Source: Usitatibacter rugosus (GTDB lineage Bacteria; Pseudomonadota; Gammaproteobacteria; Burkholderiales; Usitatibacteraceae). Taken from it: a DNA stretch of 64,000 nt. The stretch is from NCBI RefSeq assembly GCF_013003965.1, contig NZ_CP053069.1, forward strand, positions 3,689,419 through 3,753,418, given 5' to 3'. The notes below the pieces were generated by a model, which was not told where the DNA came from, made no database searches, and saw only the letters and a list, made by a program, of their open reading frames with translations. Positions 41,230 through 48,170 of this stretch are shown here, piece after piece (positions within the stretch are counted from its first letter, which is position 1; every line of letters starts with the position of its first letter). A program made the position numbers and the translations under genes.

Positions 41230-43683
41230 TTACGCGGTGACGAGGGCGTGTTCGGCGAGGATGCCGCCGGCGCGCTCGGCGTTGACCGGGTGGGAGAGCA
41301 GGAAGCCCTGGCCGAACTCGCAGCCCAGCTCCTGCAGCAGCGAAAGCTGCTTCGCCGTCTCGATGCCCTCGGCAAACACCTGCTTCGAGAGCGCCTGGCC
41401 GAGCGTGAAGATGGCGCGCACGATCTCGCCGTTGTCGCCCTCCTCGCCCATCTTCTCGATGAACGAGCGGTCGACCTTCAGTTGATCGATGGGGAGCTTG
41501 GCGAGGTACGAAAGCGACGAGTAGCCGGTGCCGAAGTCGTCGATGCTGAGCGTGACACCCATGTCGCGGAGCGACGTGAGGGCCGCCAGTGTCTCGGGCG
41601 CGCCGTTCATCAGGATGCTCTCGGTCACTTCGAGCGTGAGTTGCGTGGGCAGGATGCCGGCTTCCGCGATCGCGCGCTGCACCTGGCCCACGAACTCGTG
41701 GTCGTTCAGCTGGAGGCTCGAAACGTTGACGCTCATGCGCAGGCCATCGCCGCCCTTGCTCCACTCGCGCATCTGGCGGCAGGCTTCGCGCAGCACCCAG
41801 TTGCCGAGCGGCACGATGAGCCCGGTTTCCTCGGCGAGCGGGATGAACGTGGCCGGCTCCATGATGCCGCGCTCGGGATGGCGCCAGCGGGCCAGCGCCT
41901 CGAAGCCATTCAGGCGCTTGTCCTTCAGCGTGTAGATGGGCTGGTAGTCGAGGTAGATCTCGCCGGCGCCCAGGGCGCGGCGCAATTCGGATTCCAGCAG
42001 CAGCTGCTCGGCCACGTGCTGGTGCAGGCTCGCATCGAACATGGCGTACTGCGCCTTGCCCTTCGACTTGGCCTTGTACATCGCGATGTCGGCGTCGCGG
42101 ATGATCTGGTCGGAGCTCTCGTAACCGATGGTGCTGAAGGTGATGCCGATCGAGGCGCTGATCGAAACATCCATGGCGCCGAGGCGGAAAGGCTTCTGCA
42201 GCTCGCGCTGGATGCGCTCGGCGAGATCGGCCGCGTCGCGTTCCTTGTGCACGTCTTCCAGCAGCAGCGCGAACTCGTCGCCGCCCAGGCGGGCCAGCAC
42301 GTCGGTCGGACGCAGGATCGCCTTCAGGCGCTTGGCGAGGTGCACCAGCAGCTCGTCGCCGGCCTTGTGGCCCAGCGAGTCGTTCACCATCTTGAAGCGG
42401 TCGAAGTCGAGGTACATGACCGCGAAGCGCTGCTCGGCGTGGCGCTTCACGCGCGCGATCGCGCGGTTCAGCTGCTCGTCGAAGTGCGTGCGGTTGGCGA
42501 GCTGCGTCAGGCTGTCGTGATAGGCGTTGTGATACAGCTCCGCCTCGGCACGGCGGCGGGCGCTGATGTCCTGCGCCTGCACGATGAGGTTGTGCGTGCG
42601 GAACTGCCAGTCGCGGGCGAGCGAGATGTTGAGCGACATCCACACGCCGTGGCCCTCGCGGTGCAGGCCGCGCACCTCGGGATGCACGGTCGCCACCGCC
42701 CCGGAGCGCAGCTCCGTCACGGCGGTGTTGAGGATGCGGCGGTCGTCGGGGTGCACGAGGCTGTGCAGGTTGGCGGCCAGCAGGTCGTTGGCGGGCCGGC
42801 CCAGCATCTCGCAGAAAGCCTTGTTCGCCTGGATGAAGCGGCCGTCCTCGGCGGACACGAGGCCCATGCCGATGGCGGCGTGCGTGAACGCGCTGTGGAA
42901 GCGGCTCTCGCTCTCCTTCAGCTCCGACATGTGGCGCTCGTCGTCTTCCATGCGCTGGAAGTACGAGTGCAGCGTGGTGAGGAACATCGCGATCACCGGG
43001 ACCGACACCAGCAGCACGGCGAGGCCGAAGTGCTGGAAGCTCACGTAGAGCAGGCCCGCGATCGAGGCGCCCGAGATGTAGGCGAGCGCGATCCAGCGGA
43101 ATTCCACGACCCACTGGAAGGGCGTGACCGCCTCGCGCTTCTTCAGCGCGAAGAGCATCGAGGTGAGGACGGTGTTCGCCGCGAAGAGCACCAGCGAGAA
43201 CACCAGCAGTGCACCCATCAGGGCGCCGCTGTTGAAGCCGGCGGCCATGAGCTGGTCGCGCGACATCTCGAATGCCTTGGCGCAGATCAGCATCGCGATC
43301 GCGGCGAGCGACGGCGTGACGATGCGGCTCGTGGCGCGCTTCGAAGTGCGCCAGGCGCCGACGGCACCTTCGAGCGCGGCGGCCAGCACCGCGGCCGCGG
43401 GGCCGTAGAGCAGGAGCGCCAGGAAGATGAAGATCTCGGCGCCGCCGAGCGAGGTCTTGGCGCCGGGGATGCGAACCGGGAAGAGGCCGACCACGGCCGC
43501 GATCGCCGCGAGGACGAGGGCCTGGATCAGCGAGCTGTTGTCCAGGCGCGCGAGCGTCGCGAGCGAGTAGGCAATGGCGACCGTGCCCAGGCCCGCGACG
43601 ATCCACCAGTAAGCCCGGGCCGCCGGGCTGTAGTCCTGCATGTCGATCAGGGGCCGGGAGCCCATGGGTTCAAGGTTCTCCAT
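41230..43683 (-). CDS. Membrane PAS-GGDEF-EAL bifunctional c-di-GMP protein
   Basis: The 817-residue protein has a polytopic membrane sensor region (residues 1-245), a PAS domain (about 258-375), GGDEF (intact GGDEF at 467-471) and EAL (EALARW with EAL at 595-597). DDFGTGYSSLSYL and the PIDQLKVDRSFI segment of the EAL domain are intact, so phosphodiesterase activity is expected; cyclase activity is possible. The first 14 nt overlap the end of the subtilase gene upstream, so the two are transcribed together and perhaps coupled. The membrane domain resembles MASE-type sensors but I cannot name the subfamily. Confidence 0.95.
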   Translation of the reverse strand: MENLEPMGSRPLIDMQDYSPAARAYWWIVAGLGTVAIAYSLATLARLDNSSLIQALVLAAIAAVVGLFPVRIPGAKTSLGGAEIFIFLALLLYGPAAAVLAAALEGAVGAWRTSKRATSRIVTPSLAAIAMLICAKAFEMSRDQLMAAGFNSGALMGALLVFSLVLFAANTVLTSMLFALKKREAVTPFQWVVEFRWIALAYISGASIAGLLYVSFQHFGLAVLLVSVPVIAMFLTTLHSYFQRMEDDERHMSELKESESRFHSAFTHAAIGMGLVSAEDGRFIQANKAFCEMLGRPANDLLAANLHSLVHPDDRRILNTAVTELRSGAVATVHPEVRGLHREGHGVWMSLNISLARDWQFRTHNLIVQAQDISARRRAEAELYHNAYHDSLTQLANRTHFDEQLNRAIARVKRHAEQRFAVMYLDFDRFKMVNDSLGHKAGDELLVHLAKRLKAILRPTDVLARLGGDEFALLLEDVHKERDAADLAERIQRELQKPFRLGAMDVSISASIGITFSTIGYESSDQIIRDADIAMYKAKSKGKAQYAMFDASLHQHVAEQLLLESELRRALGAGEIYLDYQPIYTLKDKRLNGFEALARWRHPERGIMEPATFIPLAEETGLIVPLGNWVLREACRQMREWSKGGDGLRMSVNVSSLQLNDHEFVGQVQRAIAEAGILPTQLTLEVTESILMNGAPETLAALTSLRDMGVTLSIDDFGTGYSSLSYLAKLPIDQLKVDRSFIEKMGEEGDNGEIVRAIFTLGQALSKQVFAEGIETAKQLSLLQELGCEFGQGFLLSHPVNAERAGGILAEHALVTA

Positions 43684-45919
43684 AGATGATCAACGTCGTG
43701 TTGCCAACCCGGCGTGCGCCGGACTCGCTCACGATCACTCCCTCCGAGACGATGACGCCTTCCGAGATGATCAGGCCCTCGGAAACGATGAGGCCCTCGG
43801 ACACGATCAGGCCTTCCGAGACGATGAGTCCCTCGGAGACGATGATGCCCTCGGAGATGATGATGCCTTCGGACACGATGATGCCCAGGCCGCGCACGAC
43901 GGCGTCCGAGACATCCTTGGTGAACATGAAGAGGCCGGTGCCCAGGCGCGGGCTGCTCACGCCGAGCAGCGAGGAGAGCACGCGCACGCCGCCCGAGACG
44001 AGCACCATGTTTCGCGGCGCTTCTTCCTCGAAGCCGGAGATCGGGCCGTTGTAGCTGAAGCGCTCGATGTCCGCGTAACGCACGCGATCGGCGACCCAGG
44101 AGAGCTGCGGATCGTAGACCGGCTGGTATTTCCGGAACAGGTCCTCGCCCGCGACGATGTGGCGGCCGCCGAGATATACGAAGCGGCTCCAGTTGACCGG
44201 GCGGCCTTCGATCATCGAGACCGGCGCGGGCATCGACTGGCCCGGGGCCAGGATCGAGTCGCCGGCACGCAGCGACCCATTGGCGATGCGCGTGTTGAGG
44301 TTGCTCGTGATCGCCTTCGACAACGCGATCGCGCCCGGAACGTTCACCAGGCCCGAACCCTGCTGGAGCAGGTTGGCGCCGGGCAGCGGCTCGGCGGTGT
44401 ACTGGAGGATGGCCTTGATGATCGGGGGCGTGAGGCTGGGGTTGGCCTGCAGCATCAGCGCCACGGTGCCGGAGACGACCGGCGCCGAGAACGATGTGCC
44501 GCTCACCGTCATCAAGCCCGTGCCGAGGCCGCGCTGCACGACGAGCGCCGGATTGTCCCGGGCGAGCGACGACTGCCCGAGGCCGAGGATGTCGGTGGCG
44601 AGTGCGGCCGTGACGCGGTTGCCCGGAGCGACGAGCTCGGGCTTCAGGACGTTGTCGGGACGGCGGACGTCGTTGGCGTCGACCCAGGCGCCGCGCGTCG
44701 GGCCGCGCGAGCTGTAGAAGTTGACGGTGTCGTCGCCGCGCGTGCCGCTGTCGTGGTGGTTGTCGGAGCCGACGGTGATCGCCATGGGCTCGTTGCCCGG
44801 CGAGCTGATCGAGCCGTACACCTCCTGGCCGTCGATCAGGCCGTAGTTGCCGGCGGCCACGACCACGGTGATGCCCGCGGCCACGGCGTTGCGAACGGCG
44901 CGGCACAGCGGATCGGTGCGATACGACTCGGTCGAATCCGCGGCGAGGCTGATGTTCAGCACGCGGATGTTGTAGTCCTTCTGGTGCAGCAGGACCCAGT
45001 CGATGCCGGAGAGCGCATCGGCCATGTCGCCGACGCCGTTCTCGTCGAGGACCCGCACGTCGATGAGGGATGCGCCCGGGGCGATGCCCGTGCTGTCGAT
45101 CGACGAGGAGAACGACTTGCCCGCGGCCACCGAGGCGACCATCGTGCCGTGGCCCTGGCGGTCGGGGAACGTGGCGCCCAGCGAGTTGATGATCGACTCG
45201 AGCTGGTTCAGCGTGCTGCTGCCGGGACGGATGTCGCGGCTGAAGTCGTAGCCGCCCTTCCAGTCGAGCGTGCCGAGCAGCGCGCCTTCGTTGATCTTGA
45301 GGAGGTCGACCGCCTTCTTCACGCGGGTCGAGCCGTAGGAGCCGCCGCCGAAAGCCTTGTGCGACGACATGATGCCGGAGTCGAGGAAGGCGATGCCCAC
45401 GCCGCTGCCGTCGTAGCCGGAGCTGGAGCCGCTGCCACGCGTCTCGGAAGCGCCCGTGGCCTTCTCGAGCAGGCTCTTGGTGCGCGCCGTCATGCGGTTC
45501 GGGGAGATGCTCTCCACATCCGAGCGGCGGGCGATGTCGATCACCTTCGAGGCCGGCAGCATCGCGGCCACGCCGGTCACGGAGATATAACGGTAGTAGA
45601 CGGACCCGCCCGCGGCGGTGATCGCCTGGCGGAGCGCCACGAGGTCGGGGTCGGTCGTCGCGACACCCATCACCAGGACCTTCACGAGGCGTCCGTTATA
45701 GGACTCCTTCGACCAGGTCACCCCCGCCATGCTGCTGGCGACGAGGGCCTGCTGGAGGTCCGGGGAGAGCTTGCGGCGCGCCTCGGAATAGGACGACGTC
45801 CACTGCGCGGATGCGGGGACGGACTGGAGGAGGATGGCGATGAGCAAGCCCGCGATGGAGAACCACCGCGTCTTGCCCAAACCGTTCACCCATCCCTGGA
45901 AACGTTTGAGGCTGGCCAT
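43670..45919 (-). CDS. Secreted S8 (subtilisin-like) serine peptidase with C-terminal hexapeptide repeats
   Basis: The 749-residue precursor has an N-terminal hydrophobic export signal (WFSIAGLLIAILLQSVPASA, residues 19-38), an inhibitor-like propeptide region (about 78-145), and a catalytic domain with the triad Asp180 (FLDSG), His257 (GHGTMVA) and Ser476 (SGTSFSAP), plus oxyanion Asn358. After about 190 residues of uncharacterised sequence, residues 680-733 are nine hexads of the form [ILV]I[VI]SEG, then a 16-residue tail ending LIIYGEP. A GGAG precedes ATG 45919 at good spacing. The upstream region has a CRP-type site at -41.5 from a candidate promoter. It overlaps the GGDEF-EAL gene by 14 nt. 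The repeat may form a beta-solenoid or aggregation strand. Confidence 0.92.
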   Translation of the reverse strand: MASLKRFQGWVNGLGKTRWFSIAGLLIAILLQSVPASAQWTSSYSEARRKLSPDLQQALVASSMAGVTWSKESYNGRLVKVLVMGVATTDPDLVALRQAITAAGGSVYYRYISVTGVAAMLPASKVIDIARRSDVESISPNRMTARTKSLLEKATGASETRGSGSSSGYDGSGVGIAFLDSGIMSSHKAFGGGSYGSTRVKKAVDLLKINEGALLGTLDWKGGYDFSRDIRPGSSTLNQLESIINSLGATFPDRQGHGTMVASVAAGKSFSSSIDSTGIAPGASLIDVRVLDENGVGDMADALSGIDWVLLHQKDYNIRVLNISLAADSTESYRTDPLCRAVRNAVAAGITVVVAAGNYGLIDGQEVYGSISSPGNEPMAITVGSDNHHDSGTRGDDTVNFYSSRGPTRGAWVDANDVRRPDNVLKPELVAPGNRVTAALATDILGLGQSSLARDNPALVVQRGLGTGLMTVSGTSFSAPVVSGTVALMLQANPSLTPPIIKAILQYTAEPLPGANLLQQGSGLVNVPGAIALSKAITSNLNTRIANGSLRAGDSILAPGQSMPAPVSMIEGRPVNWSRFVYLGGRHIVAGEDLFRKYQPVYDPQLSWVADRVRYADIERFSYNGPISGFEEEAPRNMVLVSGGVRVLSSLLGVSSPRLGTGLFMFTKDVSDAVVRGLGIIVSEGIIISEGIIVSEGLIVSEGLIVSEGLIVSEGLIISEGVIVSEGVIVSESGARRVGNTTLIIYGEP
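43721..43882 (-). repeat. Nine tandem 18-bp repeats in the subtilase gene
   Basis: Exactly 162 nt made of nine in-frame 18-bp units; each encodes [ILV]-I-[VI]-Ser-Glu-Gly, the last ending Ser. Units differ mainly at third codon positions and at the first residue, so the array is old enough to have diverged under selection for the peptide. Number variation between strains would be expected. Confidence 0.97.
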
Positions 45920-45956
45920 CTTCGTGCTCCGATGCGCTGTGAGGTACAGCACACTT

Positions 45957-46006
45957 CGAGCCGAGATTAGTCCCCGCCTTAAAGGAGCCGTGTGCGATTT
46001 CGCACA
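45957..46006 (-). promoter_or_regulatory. Candidate class II CRP-type promoter of the subtilase gene
   Basis: TGTGCGATTTCGCACA (45991-46006) is a 7-bp-arm palindrome fitting the TGTG-N8-CACA form of Crp/Clp-type sites. On the minus strand a -10-like TAATCT lies at 45969-45964; taking +1 at about 45957 puts the palindrome centre at -41.5, the class II activation position. Start codon 45919 is about 38 nt further. Confidence 0.5.
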
Positions 46007-46012
46007 ACTGGG

Positions 46013-46047
46013 ATTACACCCGTAGGTCTCAGGATTACGGCTGTAAG
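46013..46047. promoter_or_regulatory. Paired ATTAC-N4-GTAR dyads upstream of the subtilase gene
   Basis: Two half-symmetric sites, ATTAC-ACCC-GTAG (46013-46025) and ATTAC-GGCT-GTAAG (46034-46047), have centres 21 bp apart. The same pair with the same spacing precedes the gene at 55790-56854. The second overlaps the stop codon of the GNAT gene. Probably a tandem operator for an unknown dimeric regulator. Confidence 0.45.
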
Positions 46048-46547
46048 GAAGCGCCCGGGAGGTCCCAGTCCGAGGCCTTGAGGAGCATGCGAAAAGCCCC
46101 CGCGGCGGGGGCTTCGGCGGCCGTGGACAGGCGCCGGTCGAGCTCCGGAGCGGCGTCCAGGCGGTGGAAACCCAGCCTCCGGTAGACCGCCTGGGCCCGG
46201 GAATTCCCCTCCCGGACGGTGAGCCAGGTGAACCGGGCGCCGAGGTCGCCGAAGGCATGGTCCAGGTACCTGGCCAGCGCCAAGGTCCCGATTCCCTTGT
46301 CTTTTTCCGACACCAGCAGGCGCTTCACGTAGACGCCGGCGCCCTCGGCCCGGGCGTCGAAGGCGATCAGGTAGCCGGCCGGGAAGCCGTCGAACTCGAT
46401 GATCCAGTGCTCCCGCTTCGGGCTCTGGATCGCGGCCAGGTGCTCGAGGTCGGTCCACTGGCCGATCGCGGCCACGTGGTCGTCGCGGCGTTCGAGCCCG
46501 GTCACGAACGGGAGGTCGGCCGCGGTCGAAGGACGGAGGGTCACCAT
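46035..46547 (-). CDS. GNAT-family N-acetyltransferase
   Basis: The 170-residue protein has the GNAT core: [20 protein letters not shown] (acetyl-CoA-binding loop, with the R/Q-x-x-G-x-G/A motif as KDKGIG) and [15 protein letters not shown]. Start is ATG 46547, which begins [14 protein letters not shown], the usual first strand. Substrate unknown. A terminator-like hairpin with a T run lies about 60 nt before the stop codon, encoding AEAPAAGAF; without readthrough the last roughly 20 residues would be lost. The gene lies upstream of the subtilase gene on the same strand but is separated from it by CRP-type and other operator-like sites. Confidence 0.88.
   Translation of the reverse strand: MVTLRPSTAADLPFVTGLERRDDHVAAIGQWTDLEHLAAIQSPKREHWIIEFDGFPAGYLIAFDARAEGAGVYVKRLLVSEKDKGIGTLALARYLDHAFGDLGARFTWLTVREGNSRAQAVYRRLGFHRLDAAPELDRRLSTAAEAPAAGAFRMLLKASDWDLPGASLQP
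46090..46114 (-). terminator. Terminator-like hairpin inside the GNAT coding sequence
   Basis: On the minus strand AAGCCCCCGC and GCGGGGGCTT (10-bp arms, 1-nt loop) are followed by TTTT overlap at the stem base. This is the shape of an intrinsic terminator, but it is located before the stop codon of the gene. It may attenuate transcription toward the subtilase promoter region. Confidence 0.45.
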
Positions 46548-46636
46548 GCCGGCGGAAGCATATCGCGCGTGCTGTCCTACGTCCGGATGGGGCGGCCAGT
46601 GACATCGGCGGACCCCACCCAACGCCAAGATGCGGA

Positions 46637-47605
46637 ATGCAAAATTCCGCCCTTTCCGTCTTCCTCGCCGCGTCCCTCCTGGGGGCCGTTCCGCTGTCCC
46701 ACGCCGCAGACAAGGCGCCGGCGAACAAGGCCTCGAACGAGTCCGCGCTTTCCAGGGGCGCCCACGGGCCTTCGGTCGTCCGTGCCCAGGTGCTGCTCGA
46801 CCGCGCCTGGTTCTCGCCCGGCGAGATCGACGGCGGCTTCGGCGAGAACATGCGCCGTGCGGTCTCCGCGTTCCAGGAAGCGCATGGACTGAAGCGGACC
46901 GGACGAATCGACAGCGCCACGTGGCAGGAGCTGGGCGGCCGCGACGCCGAGTACCTCGCGACGTACTCGATCACGGCGAAGGATGCCGCCGGCCCGTTTG
47001 CGAAGGTGCCGAAGGATCCGATGGAGCGCGCGAAGCTGCCGCGCCTCGACTACGAAGACTTGACCGAAGCCCTCGGCGAGCGCTTCCACGCGAGCCCGAA
47101 GCTGCTGCGAGACCTGAACCGCGGCAAGAAGATCGAGGCCGGGACCGAGATCCGGGTGCCCGGCGTCGAGTCCGCCGCCGCCGCGCCCGCAAAGGCCTCG
47201 ATGATCGTGCTGAACAAGAAGGAGCGCACGCTGGTCGCGATGACGCGCGACGGACGCCCCGCCGCGTTCTTCCCCGTCAGTCTCGGCGTACCGGAGTTCG
47301 AGCTGCCCGTGGGCACGCTGAAGATCGTGAACGAAGTGGCGAACCCGGAGTTCGACTACGACCCGGTGCTCCTCAGCGACAAGAACCCGAACCACACCAA
47401 GGTCTCGATGAAGCCCGGCCCCAACAATCCGGTCGGCGTGCTCTGGATGGGCCTCGACAAGAAGCACTACGGCATCCACGGCACGCCCGAGCCGTCGCGC
47501 GTCGGCCACAGCGAGACCAACGGCTGCGTGCACCTCACCAACTGGGATGCGAAGCGGCTCTCGGCGATCGCCTCCGCCGGCTTGCCGGTGGATGTGAGGG
47601 AGTAA
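46637..47605 (+). CDS. L,D-transpeptidase (YkuD) with peptidoglycan-binding domain, exported
   Basis: The 322-residue protein has a signal peptide ([18 protein letters not shown]), a PG_binding_1 domain (about 40-100: [20 protein letters not shown], then FQEAHGL), a short LysM-like or linker segment and a YkuD domain. The catalytic motif is [20 protein letters not shown], with the nucleophile Cys297 and the conserved histidine just after. It forms 3-3 cross-links or attaches proteins to murein in the periplasm. Next gene, 4 nt downstream, encodes an M23 peptidase, so the pair is a small peptidoglycan-remodelling operon. Confidence 0.94.
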   Translation: MQNSALSVFLAASLLGAVPLSHAADKAPANKASNESALSRGAHGPSVVRAQVLLDRAWFSPGEIDGGFGENMRRAVSAFQEAHGLKRTGRIDSATWQELGGRDAEYLATYSITAKDAAGPFAKVPKDPMERAKLPRLDYEDLTEALGERFHASPKLLRDLNRGKKIEAGTEIRVPGVESAAAAPAKASMIVLNKKERTLVAMTRDGRPAAFFPVSLGVPEFELPVGTLKIVNEVANPEFDYDPVLLSDKNPNHTKVSMKPGPNNPVGVLWMGLDKKHYGIHGTPEPSRVGHSETNGCVHLTNWDAKRLSAIASAGLPVDVRE

Positions 47606-47609
47606 GCGC

Positions 47610-48170
47610 GTGACGAAGCAGCACGGCGTGCGCGTCGCGGTGGCGCTTGCCGCCGGGAGCGCAGTCGCACTCACGCTCGCGTTCGCCGCGGTACCCGCCG
47701 CTCCGATCGACAAGGAGCTCGCCGAGAAATCCTTGCTGTTCCCCCTGCCGCTCGTGCAGTCCAAGGGCCTGCGCGACTCGTTCAGCGAGGGCCGCGGCGG
47801 GCACAAGCACGAGGCGGTGGACATCATGGCGCCACGCGGGACGCCGGTGCGCGCCGTCGACAACGGGCGCATCGCGAAGCTCTTCACCAGCGTGCCGGGC
47901 GGCAAGACGATCTACCAGTTCGATGCGACCGATACGTACACGTACTACTACGCCCACCTCGACCGCTATGCGGACGGCCTGGCGGACGGAGCGCTCGTGA
48001 AGCGCGGCGACGTCATCGGCTATGTCGGCAGCACGGGCAACGCCGCGCCGAATGCGCCCCACCTGCACTTCGCGATCTTCCGCCTCGGCGTGCTGCGCCA
48101 ATGGTGGAAGGGCGAGGCGATCGACCCGTACCCGTATCTCGTGGTCGCCGCGAAGACGCCGGAGCGCTAG
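47610..48170 (+). CDS. M23-family (LytM-type) metallopeptidase
   Basis: The 186-residue protein has an N-terminal hydrophobic segment (VAVALAAGSAVALTLAFAAV) and an M23 domain with both zinc motifs: GHKHEAVDIMAPRGTPV (HxxxD) and HLHFAIF (HxH). VKRGDVIGYVGSTGNA is the usual strand preceding the second motif. It cleaves peptide cross-links in murein or, like EnvC-type members, could activate amidases; the zinc ligands are complete so activity is expected. The start is GTG 47610. The 3' end overlaps the convergent GGDEF gene by 4 nt. Confidence 0.93.
   Translation: MTKQHGVRVAVALAAGSAVALTLAFAAVPAAPIDKELAEKSLLFPLPLVQSKGLRDSFSEGRGGHKHEAVDIMAPRGTPVRAVDNGRIAKLFTSVPGGKTIYQFDATDTYTYYYAHLDRYADGLADGALVKRGDVIGYVGSTGNAAPNAPHLHFAIFRLGVLRQWWKGEAIDPYPYLVVAAKTPER

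Noticed and set aside
43721-43882. CRISPR-like array
   Set aside because: Units are 18 bp without spacers, in frame inside a peptidase gene, and encode a regular hexapeptide.
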